64,000 nucleotides of DNA from UBA5429 sp942493315 (GCA_942493315.1 OW818690.1:1364001-1428000); one strand, 5' to 3'. Positions 24,607 to 33,370 are shown, counted from the stretch's first letter. Numbers and translations are program-made. Notes: generated by a model from the sequence alone, not told the origin.

Positions 24607-25860
24607 TTAAAAAAGATGTTTTTTAGAATTATTATGATACAAAACGACAAAAATACCTCCGTATTTTTCCACTTCTTGTTGTAGTAAAAACATGGTATTC
24701 AAGCATATATCGATAGAATCATAAAGATGATATAAAGCGCCATCCATTACGGTTAGCGGATATAAAAGCAAATCGGATTGTAGGTTGGTTTTCAGGTTAA
24801 AAAAAGGGACAGGAATGGTAACAGAGTTTCTAAAACCGGCTTCATCGTGCCACCCCATGGAATAATCTTCTTGAATTCCAGCTTCAATTAATGCTTCAAA
24901 TGTATCAGGAAATCTGAATTTTAAAAAATGTTGCCGGGATTTGGTAATAGTAAAACCTGCTTTTGATCCTAAAAGAGCGATCTCTTTTAAAATAAGCGAC
25001 TCATTTTCCGAGGAGTGGTAGGATGGATGGATTCCTATATCAGAGAATGATTTCAGATAATGAATCATTTTTTGAAACTCAGGATGATGAGGATCAATAT
25101 TTTTGTCAAATTTTGAAAAAGGAGCGGTTAAAATGAAATGGATTGGTCTGATTTGCTCATCAATAGAAAGTTTTTTATGCAAATCAAAACGATCGAAACT
25201 ATCTTCATGAGCAAAATGAAATGCTCCTTTTAAAACTTTTTGAAAGGTAAAAAAATCAAATTTCAGCAACGACTTAGCCAGAGAACCAAACAATCTGAAC
25301 AATCCTTTTCCGCGATATTGATAGGCAATGTCAACATCATAGGTTGTCAATTTTTGAAATACAGGTTTTTGATAGCTAAACTCGGGAAACTTTTCCTGAA
25401 TTTTTTCAGCAATCGCCAAAGCTAAAATATTGACCATCGGTTTCCGATGAAATCCTAATTGATAAGAAACACTATTTTTTGCTTGAAAACGATGATGATG
25501 ATCTTTTTCAAAGGTGTCGTAATACTCTTCATATCTGGAAGTCAGAAAGAAAGAAACAGCCAATGGATCGATAGTAAAAAGTCCCCGGTAAGTTGGAAAG
25601 AATAAGGTATATTCATTCCATGAAGTAGGTGTAATCGTTTGATTATAAATATTACCTTCAAAAAGTAGAGGAGCAGCTTCAATCCATAAATGGGTTGGAT
25701 TTTCTAAAGGATTAGTGGAGTATCCTATTTTGGGACCTGGAAAGGAATCGAAAAAGAAATAATTATCTGTAAGTTCATAAGCAGTTCCCAACAACCCATT
25801 CAGAATGATTTCGAATGTATAACGAATTCTAGGGGTTATTTGTGAAACATAGATTAACAT
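24607..25860 (-). CDS. Polysaccharide deacetylase-like protein
   Basis: 417 residues, no signal peptide. The N-terminal ~100 residues (MLIYVSQITPRIRYTFEIILNG) are of the kind found before a NodB-like catalytic domain in Bacteroidota. The later part holds LTTYDVDIAYQYRG (a DxD metal-site candidate near residue 170) and GIHPSYHSS (paired histidines near residue 278), consistent with a divalent-metal carbohydrate esterase fold. The role in envelope polysaccharide is inferred. The start overlaps the miaB stop by seven bases, so it is in the mreB-miaB operon. Confidence 0.7.
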   Translation of the reverse strand: MLIYVSQITPRIRYTFEIILNGLLGTAYELTDNYFFFDSFPGPKIGYSTNPLENPTHLWIEAAPLLFEGNIYNQTITPTSWNEYTLFFPTYRGLFTIDPLAVSFFLTSRYEEYYDTFEKDHHHRFQAKNSVSYQLGFHRKPMVNILALAIAEKIQEKFPEFSYQKPVFQKLTTYDVDIAYQYRGKGLFRLFGSLAKSLLKFDFFTFQKVLKGAFHFAHEDSFDRFDLHKKLSIDEQIRPIHFILTAPFSKFDKNIDPHHPEFQKMIHYLKSFSDIGIHPSYHSSENESLILKEIALLGSKAGFTITKSRQHFLKFRFPDTFEALIEAGIQEDYSMGWHDEAGFRNSVTIPVPFFNLKTNLQSDLLLYPLTVMDGALYHLYDSIDICLNTMFLLQQEVEKYGGIFVVLYHNNSKKHLF

Positions 25861-27179
25861 GGATCAACTAATTCTGTTATTAAAGTTCCTGCTGTACAAC
25901 TCACTACTTTAACATGCACATAATCTCCAACTTTTGCCTCTTGGCGGGGGAATACACACACTTTGTTCTGACTGGTTCTGCCAAACATCTTTTTATCGGA
26001 ACGTTTGGAAACGCCTTCTACCAAAACTTCAAAAACTTTATGGATATCTTTTTGATTATTTTCAAGGGAGAGTTGTTGTTGGAGGGCAATGATCTCTTCT
26101 AATCTTTTTGCTTTTACCTCATCTGGAACGTCATCTATCAGATTTTCAGCTGCTTTGGTTCCATTTCTAACGGAGTAACGAAACATAAAAGCGGAAGAGT
26201 ATTCCACTTCTCTCATGATAGAGAGTGTATCCTGATGATCCTGATCGGTTTCCCCACAAAAACCAGATAATATATCGGTTGACAGGGCAATTTCCGGAAT
26301 CCATTTTTTAATCATATTGATCCGTTCCAAATAGTATTCCCGGTTATAAACCCGGTTCATTTTTTTCAGAACAGCACTACTCCCGGATTGAACAGGAAGG
26401 TGAATATACTTGCAGATATTGGGATATTTAGCGATGGTTTGGATCAGGGTATCTGAAATATCTTTAGGGTGTGAAGTTGCAAAACGAACTCTCAAAAAAG
26501 GAGAAATTTGGGCTACTTTTTCCATCAACCCTGCAAAGTCTAAACGATCTGATTCCTCTTTCCAAAGATAAGAGTTTACATTTTGACCCAAAAGGGTCAC
26601 TTCCCGATAACCATTTTCAAAAAGATGAGTAGCTTCTTCAAGTATGGTTTTTGGATCCCGGCTTCTTTCACGACCTCGGGTGTAAGGGACGATACAATAG
26701 GTACAGAAATTATTACATCCTCTCATGATAGGAATATAGGCAGAGATCCCATTTCCGTCATATCTGATGGGTGCAATGTTATCATAGGTTTCCTCTTCTG
26801 AAAGGATCACATTAAAGGAGAGTTCCCCTCTGGAGGCTTCTTCAATAAGTTTGGGAAGCGTTCTGTAAGCATCCGGACCTGCAATAAAATCAAGTGCCTT
26901 CTCTTCGGTGAGGAGTTGCTCTTTGATTCTTTCAGCCATACAACCGAGAAGTCCGATTAAAATTTTGTTATTTTTCTTTTTTAAGGAGCCTAATTCCCGC
27001 AATCTTTTTCTAATTCTTTGTTCAGCATTATCACGAACGGAACAAGTATTGATTAAGATGAGGTCAGCTTCTTTTTGTTGATCAGTAATTTCGTACAAAT
27101 CCGCCAAGATAGATGCGACAACCTCACTATCAGCGAGATTCATCTGACAGCCATAAGTTTCAATATGGAGTTTCTTCAT
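25854..27179 (-). CDS. miaB: tRNA-2-methylthio-N6-dimethylallyladenosine synthase
   Basis: 441 residues. The order is: UPF0004 domain (MKKLHIETYGCQMNLADSE, NTCSVRDNAEQR, GCMAER with the auxiliary [4Fe-4S] cysteines), radical-SAM domain (MRGCNNFCTYCIVPYTRGRERSR, C-x3-C-x2-C), and C-terminal TRAM domain (VFPRQEAKVGDYVHVKV). It adds the methylthio group to i6A37 in tRNAs reading UNN codons. It follows mreB by six bases and overlaps the deacetylase-like gene. The asparagine-rich linker NEC-type MtaB is excluded by the GRERSR and TCSVRDNAE forms. Confidence 0.97.
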   Translation of the reverse strand: MKKLHIETYGCQMNLADSEVVASILADLYEITDQQKEADLILINTCSVRDNAEQRIRKRLRELGSLKKKNNKILIGLLGCMAERIKEQLLTEEKALDFIAGPDAYRTLPKLIEEASRGELSFNVILSEEETYDNIAPIRYDGNGISAYIPIMRGCNNFCTYCIVPYTRGRERSRDPKTILEEATHLFENGYREVTLLGQNVNSYLWKEESDRLDFAGLMEKVAQISPFLRVRFATSHPKDISDTLIQTIAKYPNICKYIHLPVQSGSSAVLKKMNRVYNREYYLERINMIKKWIPEIALSTDILSGFCGETDQDHQDTLSIMREVEYSSAFMFRYSVRNGTKAAENLIDDVPDEVKAKRLEEIIALQQQLSLENNQKDIHKVFEVLVEGVSKRSDKKMFGRTSQNKVCVFPRQEAKVGDYVHVKVVSCTAGTLITELVDPC

Positions 27180-27185
27180 TAAAAA

Positions 27186-28208
27186 CTATTTAATCAAGAA
27201 TGGGAATTTATCAAAATTCTTCAAAGCGATGCTAGTACCTCGAGCAACAGATCTCAAAGGATCATCTGCAACATGAACTTTAAGTTTGGTTTTCTTTTGA
27301 AGACGTTTATCTAACCCACGAAGAAGAGAGCCACCACCGGCAAGATAGATCCCGGTTTTATAAATATCGGCAGAAAGAGCAGGTGGCGTAGCTTCTAGTG
27401 CATTAATAACTGCTGCTTCAATTTTAGTGATAGAGCTGTTTAATGCCAATGCGATCTCTCTGTAATTCACTTTAACAGAGATAGGAATCCCCTGAAGTAA
27501 GTCTCTACCAAAAGCTTCATAATCTTCTGGTGGATTTTCAAGATCTTCAATAGCTGCGCCAACATTTATTTTAATATCTTCAGCCATAGATTCGCTGATT
27601 GAGATATTGTGTTTTTTTCTCATGTATTCGATAATGTCATCATTAAATTCATCACCTGCTGTTTTTACAGATTTCTGAGTAACGATACCGCCCAAAGCAA
27701 TAACTGCAATCTCACTGGTTCCACCGCCAATGTCAATAATCATATTGCCATTCGCATCTAAAACATCAATACCGATTCCGATAGCTGCAGCCATTGGTTC
27801 ATGGATCATTCTAACCTCTTTAGCCCCTGATTGTTCAGCAGTGTCACGTACAGCTCTCTCTTCCACTTCTGTAATGCCGGAAGGGATACAGATCACCATT
27901 TTTAGAGCAGGAGGAAATAATAAACCCTTTGTTCCTGTCATTTTGATAAACTCTCGTAACATCAACTCAGTTGAATGAAAATCAGCAATAACACCATCTT
28001 TTAATGGTCTTATGGTTTGAATATTTTCGTGAGTTCTGCCATGCATTAATAATGCCTTTTTGCCTACTGCCATCACACGTTTTGTACTTCGTTCAAGTGC
28101 GATAATAGAGGGTTCATCAACCACTACCTTGTCATTATGTAAAATTACAGTATTGGCTGTCCCTAAGTCAATTGCAATCTCTTTCGTGAATAAAGAAAAG
28201 AATCCCAT
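27186..28208 (-). CDS. mreB: Rod shape-determining protein MreB
   Basis: 340 residues from the ATG at 28208 (MGFFSLFTKEIAIDLGTANT). The longer in-frame reading starts before the promoter and is rejected. Actin-fold signatures are present: phosphate 1 IDLGTANT, GVIADFHSTELML, MIHEPMAAAIGIG, phosphate 2 MIIDIGGGTSEIAVI, and adenosine loop GIYLAGGGSLLRGLD. MreB filaments guide lateral cell-wall synthesis, so the organism is probably rod-shaped. mreC and mreD do not follow; the next genes are miaB and the deacetylase-like gene. Confidence 0.97.
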   Translation of the reverse strand: MGFFSLFTKEIAIDLGTANTVILHNDKVVVDEPSIIALERSTKRVMAVGKKALLMHGRTHENIQTIRPLKDGVIADFHSTELMLREFIKMTGTKGLLFPPALKMVICIPSGITEVEERAVRDTAEQSGAKEVRMIHEPMAAAIGIGIDVLDANGNMIIDIGGGTSEIAVIALGGIVTQKSVKTAGDEFNDDIIEYMRKKHNISISESMAEDIKINVGAAIEDLENPPEDYEAFGRDLLQGIPISVKVNYREIALALNSSITKIEAAVINALEATPPALSADIYKTGIYLAGGGSLLRGLDKRLQKKTKLKVHVADDPLRSVARGTSIALKNFDKFPFLIK

Positions 28209-28227
28209 TTTATTTTTATTAAGGTTG

Positions 28228-28235
28228 CAAAGGTA
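28228..28235 (-). promoter_or_regulatory. -7 promoter element of mreB (TACCTTTG)
   Basis: The minus strand reads TACCTTTG 20 bases before the ATG at 28208. It divides the intergenic space with the divergent SPOR gene. Confidence 0.6.
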
Positions 28236-28278
28236 CAAAAAATTATCAAATAAAAAAATGGGATATTAAAAAAAACCC

Positions 28279-28286
28279 TATTTTTG
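28279..28286 (+). promoter_or_regulatory. -7 promoter element of the SPOR gene (TATTTTTG)
   Basis: TATTTTTG ends 15 bases before the ATG at 28302 and excludes the upstream in-frame TTG at 28284 as a start. Confidence 0.55.
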
Positions 28287-28301
28287 CAAAAAATAAAGTA
28301 C

Positions 28302-28700
28302 ATGAAAAATTTTTTGTTAATTTTGCTCTTTTTCACCTTTTTTGGAATCGTAAGTGCCCAAGAGAATGTTCATTATGATATGGAAGTTGGGGTGGATCAA
28401 GTGGAAGCAAAACATAGTGAAGCGTGGTTAAAAGTGAAAAAAGTGGAAGGATATCGGATACAACTCATCGCAATGTCCGGAAATAATTCTAAAGCGATCG
28501 TTGAAAAGATGCAAACAGATTTTATGACTGCATTTCCGGGAGTACCAGCTTACGTGACCTATTTTGAACCTAGTTTCCGCTTAAGAGTAGGTGATTTTCG
28601 CACTAAACTGGAGGCATACCACTTGAAGTCAATCATCGAAGCACAGTTTCCCGGCGGATTTATTATCAAAGATAAAGTAGAATATTTACCTAAAAATTAA
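28302..28700 (+). CDS. Exported SPOR-domain protein
   Basis: 132 residues. The signal peptide is MKNFLLILLFFTFFGIVSAQ. The mature part is almost entirely a SPOR-like domain: GYRIQLIAMSGNNSKAIVEKMQTDF, then AYVTYFEPSFRLRVGDFRTKLEAYHLKSII, then GGFIIKDKVEYL, matching the beta-alpha-beta layout with the RVGDF motif. SPOR domains bind denuded glycan strands at the division septum. It stands alone between mreB (divergent) and gltX (convergent). Confidence 0.85.
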   Translation: MKNFLLILLFFTFFGIVSAQENVHYDMEVGVDQVEAKHSEAWLKVKKVEGYRIQLIAMSGNNSKAIVEKMQTDFMTAFPGVPAYVTYFEPSFRLRVGDFRTKLEAYHLKSIIEAQFPGGFIIKDKVEYLPKN

Positions 28701-28704
28701 AAAG

Positions 28705-30207
28705 TTAAGCAATCTCCTGAATCGCTTTTACTATTCTTTTACCAACCTCTTCGATTCCTAAAAAGTCAATAATCTCAAAAAGATCGGGTCCTTTTGAATC
28801 TCCCACAAGTGATAGTCTTAAACAATTCATAATCTGACCCATATTGATTTGATTATCTTGTATATAAGCCATTACATCATCATGAGCTTTTGTTTTATCA
28901 AAAGGTTGAGAATGGGTAAGAATCCCGGAAATAGTATTCAAATGATGAGGAGTGTCCTCTTTCCAACGCTTTTTGATCACATCAGGATTATAAGAATCAG
29001 GTTGCTGGAACAAAAAACTACTCTGACTCCAGAAATCCTGAATAAAATGGACTCTTTCTTTCACTAAACCAACTACTCTTTCTACTTGATCCATTGAAAC
29101 ATTGATCCCTTTGTCGATCAGTTGTTTATTAAATGATGCTGCTAATTCCGAATTAGATTTCAATTGTAAATACTGGTGATTAAACCAACGAGCTTTGTCC
29201 AAATCAAATTTAGCACCGGATTTGCTTACTTTTTCCAAAGAAAATAGTTCCACTAACTCATCCATGGTCATCATCTCCTGATCGTTTCCGGGATTCCATC
29301 CTAATAACGCTAACATATTGAGCACTGCTTCAGGTAGATAGCCACTTTCTCGGTATCCTGATGAGATTTCACCGGATTTTGGATCACTCCATTGTAAAGG
29401 AAAAACAGGAAACCCTAGTCGATCGCCGTCCCGTTTACTCAATTTACCGTTTCCATCCGGTTTGAGTAATAGAGGAAGATGTGCAAATTGAGGTGCTTCC
29501 CATCCAAAAGCTTTATACAGCATCACATGAAGAGGTGCTGATGGGAGCCACTCTTCTCCTCTGATGACATGCGTAATCTCCATGGTATGATCGTCCACAA
29601 CATTAGCTAAATGGTAAGTTGGCAGTCCATCTGATTTGAACAGTACTTTGTCATCCAGCAAATGGGAACTGATTTTCACTTCTCCACGAATAAGATCATG
29701 AACGGTGATCTCCATATTTTCAGGATATTTAAAACGAACAACAAAATGTCCTTTTAAACGCTCCTGAACCTCTTCAGCGGTCAATGTCAAAGAGTTGCAT
29801 AAGCTGTTTCGTGTGTTAAGATCGTATTGGAAAGTGCTTTTTTCACTTTCTGCTTCTTTTCTTTTAATTTCGAGTTCTTCAGGAGTATCAAAAGCATAGT
29901 ATGCCCATCCGTTTTCTATCAGATAGTCGGCATATTCTTTGTACATAGACATCCGCTCCGACTGTTTGTAAGGAGCAAAAGGTCCACCCACATGAACTCC
30001 TTCATCAAAAGTGATCCCTAACCACTGAAACGATTCAACGATATACTCTTCAGCACCGGGAACAAAGCGGGTTTGATCTGTATCTTCGATACGTAGTAAT
30101 AATTTGCCACCCAGTTTTTTAGCAAAAAGGTAGTTGTATAAACAGGTTCTGACACCACCAATATGAAGTGGACCAGTAGGACTAGGAGCAAAACGAACTC
30201 TTACCAT
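28705..30207 (-). CDS. gltX: Glutamyl-tRNA synthetase
   Basis: 500 residues from the ATG at 30207. The class I HIGH motif is RFAPSPTGPLHIGGVRT, followed by RIEDTDQTR, the GLPTYHLANVVDDH segment and the KMSKS-type KLSKRDGDR. The C-terminal anticodon-binding region is present. It charges tRNA-Glu. A longer in-frame reading starts at 30288, inside the upstream lipoprotein gene, and lacks family support. The gene follows the lipoprotein by 40 bases on the same strand and may share its promoter. Confidence 0.96.
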   Translation of the reverse strand: MVRVRFAPSPTGPLHIGGVRTCLYNYLFAKKLGGKLLLRIEDTDQTRFVPGAEEYIVESFQWLGITFDEGVHVGGPFAPYKQSERMSMYKEYADYLIENGWAYYAFDTPEELEIKRKEAESEKSTFQYDLNTRNSLCNSLTLTAEEVQERLKGHFVVRFKYPENMEITVHDLIRGEVKISSHLLDDKVLFKSDGLPTYHLANVVDDHTMEITHVIRGEEWLPSAPLHVMLYKAFGWEAPQFAHLPLLLKPDGNGKLSKRDGDRLGFPVFPLQWSDPKSGEISSGYRESGYLPEAVLNMLALLGWNPGNDQEMMTMDELVELFSLEKVSKSGAKFDLDKARWFNHQYLQLKSNSELAASFNKQLIDKGINVSMDQVERVVGLVKERVHFIQDFWSQSSFLFQQPDSYNPDVIKKRWKEDTPHHLNTISGILTHSQPFDKTKAHDDVMAYIQDNQINMGQIMNCLRLSLVGDSKGPDLFEIIDFLGIEEVGKRIVKAIQEIA

Positions 30208-30247
30208 AGTTTTTTGAGCATTAAAAAAGTTAAAAAAGAAAAAAGGA

Positions 30248-30685
30248 TTATAAATTAATTGGAGCCTGATATTTAATGGTTGCACCAATTATTTCACCCG
30301 GATTATCAGGATTTTCAATTACATTCACAACGTACATTCTGATATAAACACCATCAGAGTTCCAATCTCTTAATATGTAACTGTTACCGGGCATAATTGG
30401 AAGTACTGTTGACCAGCCGTAAGTAGGAAGTGAGTTTACCTGACGTAATGTTTTTGGTCCCACATTAACTATATCCATACCATAAGTTAAAAAATTTGGG
30501 CCATCAACAAGCATGTAATGAACGTGATCAACATAAGGATCATATTCATAAAGGGAATTGAAATAAAGAAATTGGCCTTCATAGAAATCTATAGTGATTG
30601 TTCCAGTAGGATCTTCATTTGGATCCACTTCCACACAAGAAGCGAACGTTAACGCCATAATCAGTAAAACGAAAAATTTTTTCAT
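30248..30685 (-). CDS. Hypothetical lipoprotein
   Basis: 145 residues. The signal MKKFFVLLIMALTFASC gives a lipobox (FASC), followed by acidic VEVDPNEDP. The mature part is mostly beta (TGTITIDFYEGQFLYFN, YILRDWNSDGVYIRMYVVNVIE) with many Tyr and Asp residues. Family not recognised. It is immediately upstream of gltX in the same direction, with a -7 element at 30712-30719. Confidence 0.7.
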   Translation of the reverse strand: MKKFFVLLIMALTFASCVEVDPNEDPTGTITIDFYEGQFLYFNSLYEYDPYVDHVHYMLVDGPNFLTYGMDIVNVGPKTLRQVNSLPTYGWSTVLPIMPGNSYILRDWNSDGVYIRMYVVNVIENPDNPGEIIGATIKYQAPINL

Positions 30686-30711
30686 AATTTTTTTTGGTTT
30701 GGTTTGAAGTG

Positions 30712-30719
30712 CAAAAATA
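30712..30719 (-). promoter_or_regulatory. -7 promoter element of the lipoprotein-gltX pair (TATTTTTG)
   Basis: The minus strand reads TATTTTTG 26 bases before the lipoprotein ATG. Confidence 0.5.
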
Positions 30720-30754
30720 AGGATAAAATTTTAAAGTGTAAAAAATTTATTTTT

Positions 30755-31326
30755 AATAGAACACTGATGACACAGATCCAAAAGATTTTCACAAATTATT
30801 TTCAAATAAGAATATAAATAATTTTTTAAAAAATAATTTTTTAAAATGGTCAGCGTTATGAATAAACTAAATTCACTAAATCAACTCAAAAATGGAAGAA
30901 CAAAATAGATTAAATCCCATCACATTTTTAATTATAAAATGTTTTTACAATGTCTATAATACGTTAGGTTATGGATTTTTGGAAAAAGTATACGAAAAAG
31001 CATTATGTATTGAGCTTCAAAACAAAGGGTTAAATGTTGAAAGACAAAAACCAATTCAAGTTTGGTATAACAATCAAATTGTTGGTGATTATTTTGCAGA
31101 TATTATTGTAAATGAAAAAGTTATTATTGAGTTAAAAACGGCAGATTCAATTTCTGAACAACATGAAAATCAATTGATTAATTATTTAAAATCAACAAAT
31201 CTTGAAATTGGGTTGCTTTTAAATTTCGGGAAAAAGCCTGAAATAAGAAGAAAAATATTTACAAATAATCGAAAAAACAGATCATTTGTGTAAATCATTA
31301 ATAATCTGTTAAATCTGTGTTCTATT
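30755..31326. repeat. Imperfect inverted repeats flanking the GxxExxY gene
   Basis: AATAGAACAC at 30755-30764 (plus) is repeated inverted at 31317-31326. The similarity continues inward with gaps: ACAGAT, AGATTt, and TTCACAAAT on the left against ACAGAT, AGATTa, and TTACACAAAT on the right. The arms are about 45-55 bases long and imperfect. They enclose only one gene, so the whole (about 570 bp) looks like a small unit. No target-site duplication is obvious. Confidence 0.65.
30892..31293 (+). CDS. GxxExxY family protein
   Basis: 133 residues with the family signature GYGFLEKVYEKAL (GxxExxY) near residues 23-35. Further on are DYFADIIVNEKVIIELKTAD (a PD-(D/E)xK-like beta hairpin, D...ELK) and EHENQLINYLKSTNLEIGLLLNFG. 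The E-x-K core suggests a nuclease-like fold, but biochemical function is unestablished. These genes are scattered and often repeated in Bacteroidota and other bacteria. Here it sits between inverted repeats, which fits a mobile or formerly mobile unit. Confidence 0.85.
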   Translation: MEEQNRLNPITFLIIKCFYNVYNTLGYGFLEKVYEKALCIELQNKGLNVERQKPIQVWYNNQIVGDYFADIIVNEKVIIELKTADSISEQHENQLINYLKSTNLEIGLLLNFGKKPEIRRKIFTNNRKNRSFV

Positions 31327-31345
31327 TTATTTAGAAAAGAAAAAA

Positions 31346-32622
31346 TTAAATCTTAAAAATTAAACATTCAATAACTGTTGCAATCTCCTGTAGTCTTTCA
31401 TAGTTCACAATTTCCGGATGATCTTTCTTGGTATGTGTGATATCCTGACACTCCATGTTTGCAATAAACCAGGAGGAAGTTACTGCAATGGCAGGGCGGC
31501 CAAATTGCACAAATATGGAATGATCCCCTTGCACCCATGGTGCTCCCTCTTCAATGTGATCATGTTGTTGAATGACCTCATCAAAAACAGTTTGTAAATG
31601 TTCCGGAAGGTCAAAAGGGGAGAAGGCAGAGATTCCAGTTTTGTAACCGGCACCATCAATATTGATATTAAGCAAAATGTTTTCAAAGTTTCCTTGATGT
31701 TGTTCAATGTATTTCATTTGTCCAGGAACGCTGTAGTAATCTTCCCCGTTAAAGGCAACCAGTTCGAGGAGGTATTTTCCAGAATAGTCCTTTAACGATT
31801 CGGAGAGTAATAACAAAACACTCACCCCTGTAGCATTATCAATGGCACCGGGAGTTCCGATTTTGGCATCGATATGAGCAGAAATCACAATTTTTGGGGC
31901 ATTTATATTCCCTTTTCGAGCTATAATATTGTATGCTTTTGATGGAATACGATGCGCTTTAGAGATCAATGATACATTTTTACCATCACAAGAGCGTAAT
32001 TTTTCCCCTTCAACATCTTTCATAAACACGGAAGGGATATCAAAATCGCCATCTTCAAAAAGGGGAAAAGGGTAAACACCCCCTGCTACGGCACTATTAC
32101 GTTCTGTAGCACAAATTAAAGCCAGAGGATTCCCTTTTTCTAAAGTAGCAACCAACTCCTGATGGTGTTCCGGATTATAAAACACAAAATTCTTGGGACT
32201 GATTTGTTCAGTTGCAATTTCGCCATAAAGTAAAACAATTTTCCCATCGATTGATCTCTCCTTCAGCTCTTCTAAAGTGTTAATGGCAATAAGTTCCCCT
32301 TCAACAACGCATCCAAGAGAGTAGGGAGAAGATTCCACGTCAAAAGATTGAAGATCACAAATCAACTGAGCTCCATTTGTTTGCCAATCAGTCACTTCCA
32401 GTTCAGTTTCCTCCACTTGCCAACCTTGTTGTTCCACAACATGTTTAAAATAGGTGGTTGCTTTACGGTTTCCTCCACTTGCCAACCTTGTTGTTCCACA
32501 ACATGTTTAAAATAGGTGGTTGCTTTACGGTTTCCTTCACCACCAACACGACGCTCTTGAACTACATTACAAAGGTAGTTCACATGTTGTTTAGCTTGAT
32601 TCTTCAGATACTCTTTTTCCAT
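31346..32622 (-). pseudogene. M28-family aminopeptidase gene disrupted by a 62-bp tandem duplication
   Basis: The gene starts MEKEYLKNQAKQHVNYLCNVV and reads to GWQVEET. It then repeats the previous 62 bases, shifts frame and stops. After the second copy the frame continues correctly (ELEVTDWQTNGA...) to a full M28 peptidase end. The zinc-site segments are ISAHIDAKIGTPGAIDNATG (H and bridging D), FNGEDYY (E-D) and VQGDHSIF. The total of 1277 bases minus 62 is 1215, exactly 405 codons, so removal of one copy restores a 404-residue protein. It is probably a cytoplasmic metallo-aminopeptidase. It has its own -7 element at 32651-32658. Reversible slippage could switch the gene. Confidence 0.88.
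32406..32535. repeat. 62-bp perfect tandem duplication with 6-bp end homology
   Basis: Copy 1 is 32406-32467 and copy 2 is 32468-32529. The copies are identical, and GTTTCC follows again at 32530-32535. The shared GTTTCC at the ends suggests replication slippage or recombination between short repeats. Because 62 is not a multiple of three, it shifts the frame of the peptidase gene. Confidence 0.97.
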
Positions 32623-32650
32623 AATTGTAACTTTTTTAATAATTCAGTTG

Positions 32651-32658
32651 CAAAAATA
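32651..32658 (-). promoter_or_regulatory. -7 promoter element of the M28 peptidase gene (TATTTTTG)
   Basis: The minus strand reads TATTTTTG 28 bases before the ATG at 32622. Confidence 0.55.
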
Positions 32659-32689
32659 GGGGCGGTATTCGTTGTAAAATTGTAAAAAA

Positions 32690-32818
32690 GAGACAAAATG
32701 CTCGGAATGCTCGTTAGCTCAATGTGCTCAATGTGCTCATGTGCTCAATTATTCATTATTCATTATTCATTATAGTCTGCAGTTCGCAGTCTTAAAATTG
32801 CTCCGTAGGCGTGGCATC
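32690..32818. repeat. Island of short repeated words
   Basis: No gene is seen in 32623-32977. This part is made of imperfect tandem words: GCTCaatGTGCTC-type repeats, then TTATTCA repeats (four copies), then CTGCAGTTCGCAGTC. Comparable word islands occur at 48.4-48.6 kb and 51.57-51.82 kb. Confidence 0.6.
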
Positions 32819-32915
32819 TTTTTATTCTCGCTGAGACCGCAGAGATCGCAGAGGGTTTTCTTGGAGAGCTCTGTGATTAAATATTCTTTGAGTCCTTTGC
32901 GGTAAAATAAAAAGA
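32819..32915 (+). repeat. Interspersed repeat, copy C (partial)
   Basis: It shares its core with copies A (48744-48904) and B (49685-49836): TTTTTAT, CGCTGAG, CCGCAG, CGCnGAGG, CTCTGTGAT, GTCC and TAAAATAAAA occur in the same order and at similar spacing. It lacks the 5' GTGCCGAAGG block and the 3' TATATTTG end. Confidence 0.6.
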
Positions 32916-32977
32916 AATAAGTTAAAAAGTTGAAAAAGTTAAGAATACAAAATTAGTTAGAATCCTATTTGAAACTA

Positions 32978-33320
32978 TTACTTTTCATACCGGTAATGCC
33001 CTATAATCTTGAAATCAAACAGACAATCTTCTAAAACCTGTCCAAATCCTATGTTATGTATTATGAGGTAGTTACCTGTGTTTGATTTAACATTTGAAAC
33101 AATTCCTATGTGGGTTGTACTTGTTCCTAAATTCCAGCATACAATATCGCCGGGCAAGTAATCTGTCCCATTCGTTGTGATAATCTTTACAGTCCCATGT
33201 CGTTTAAAAAAAGTCATCAAATTGGGGACACGACGATGATCAATATTTTTATCCGGTTTGTGAATACCCCGAAATGTAAATAATAATGAGAGAAACTAAA
33301 AACTGCCATTTAAGTTTCAT
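32978..33320 (-). pseudogene. DUF1287 gene remnant (internal deletion)
   Basis: A signal peptide start is visible at 33320 (MKLKWQFLVSLIIIYISGYSQTG) and stops soon after. In the overlapping frame the sequence continues as KNIDHRRVPNLMTFFKRHGTV, then GDIVCWNLGTSTTHIGIVS, then LIIHNIGFGQVLEDCLFDFKIIGHYRY, the conserved C-terminal half of DUF1287 proteins. These are exported proteins of about 200 residues with an NlpC/P60-like Cys/His arrangement. The segment between signal peptide and NIDHRRVPN, probably 50-80 residues, is missing and the join is out of frame. It is therefore a decayed gene. Confidence 0.72.
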
Positions 33321-33370
33321 AATGTGTTTGTTTTTTCATAATAATAACGCAAAATAGTGGTGTTTTATTT

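Noticed and set aside
27186..28238. Starting mreB at 28238
   Set aside because: That codon lies upstream of the -7 promoter element; MGFFSLFTKE at 28208 is the family start.
30755..31326. An insertion sequence around the GxxExxY gene
   Set aside because: There are inverted repeats but no transposase and no visible target duplication, so it is recorded as a repeat-bounded unit instead.
31346..32485. Taking the peptidase frame from 32485 as an intact gene with an alternative start
   Set aside because: The start would be a TTG inside the duplicated 62 bases; the true N-terminus (MEKEYLKNQ) is upstream and only disconnected by the duplication.
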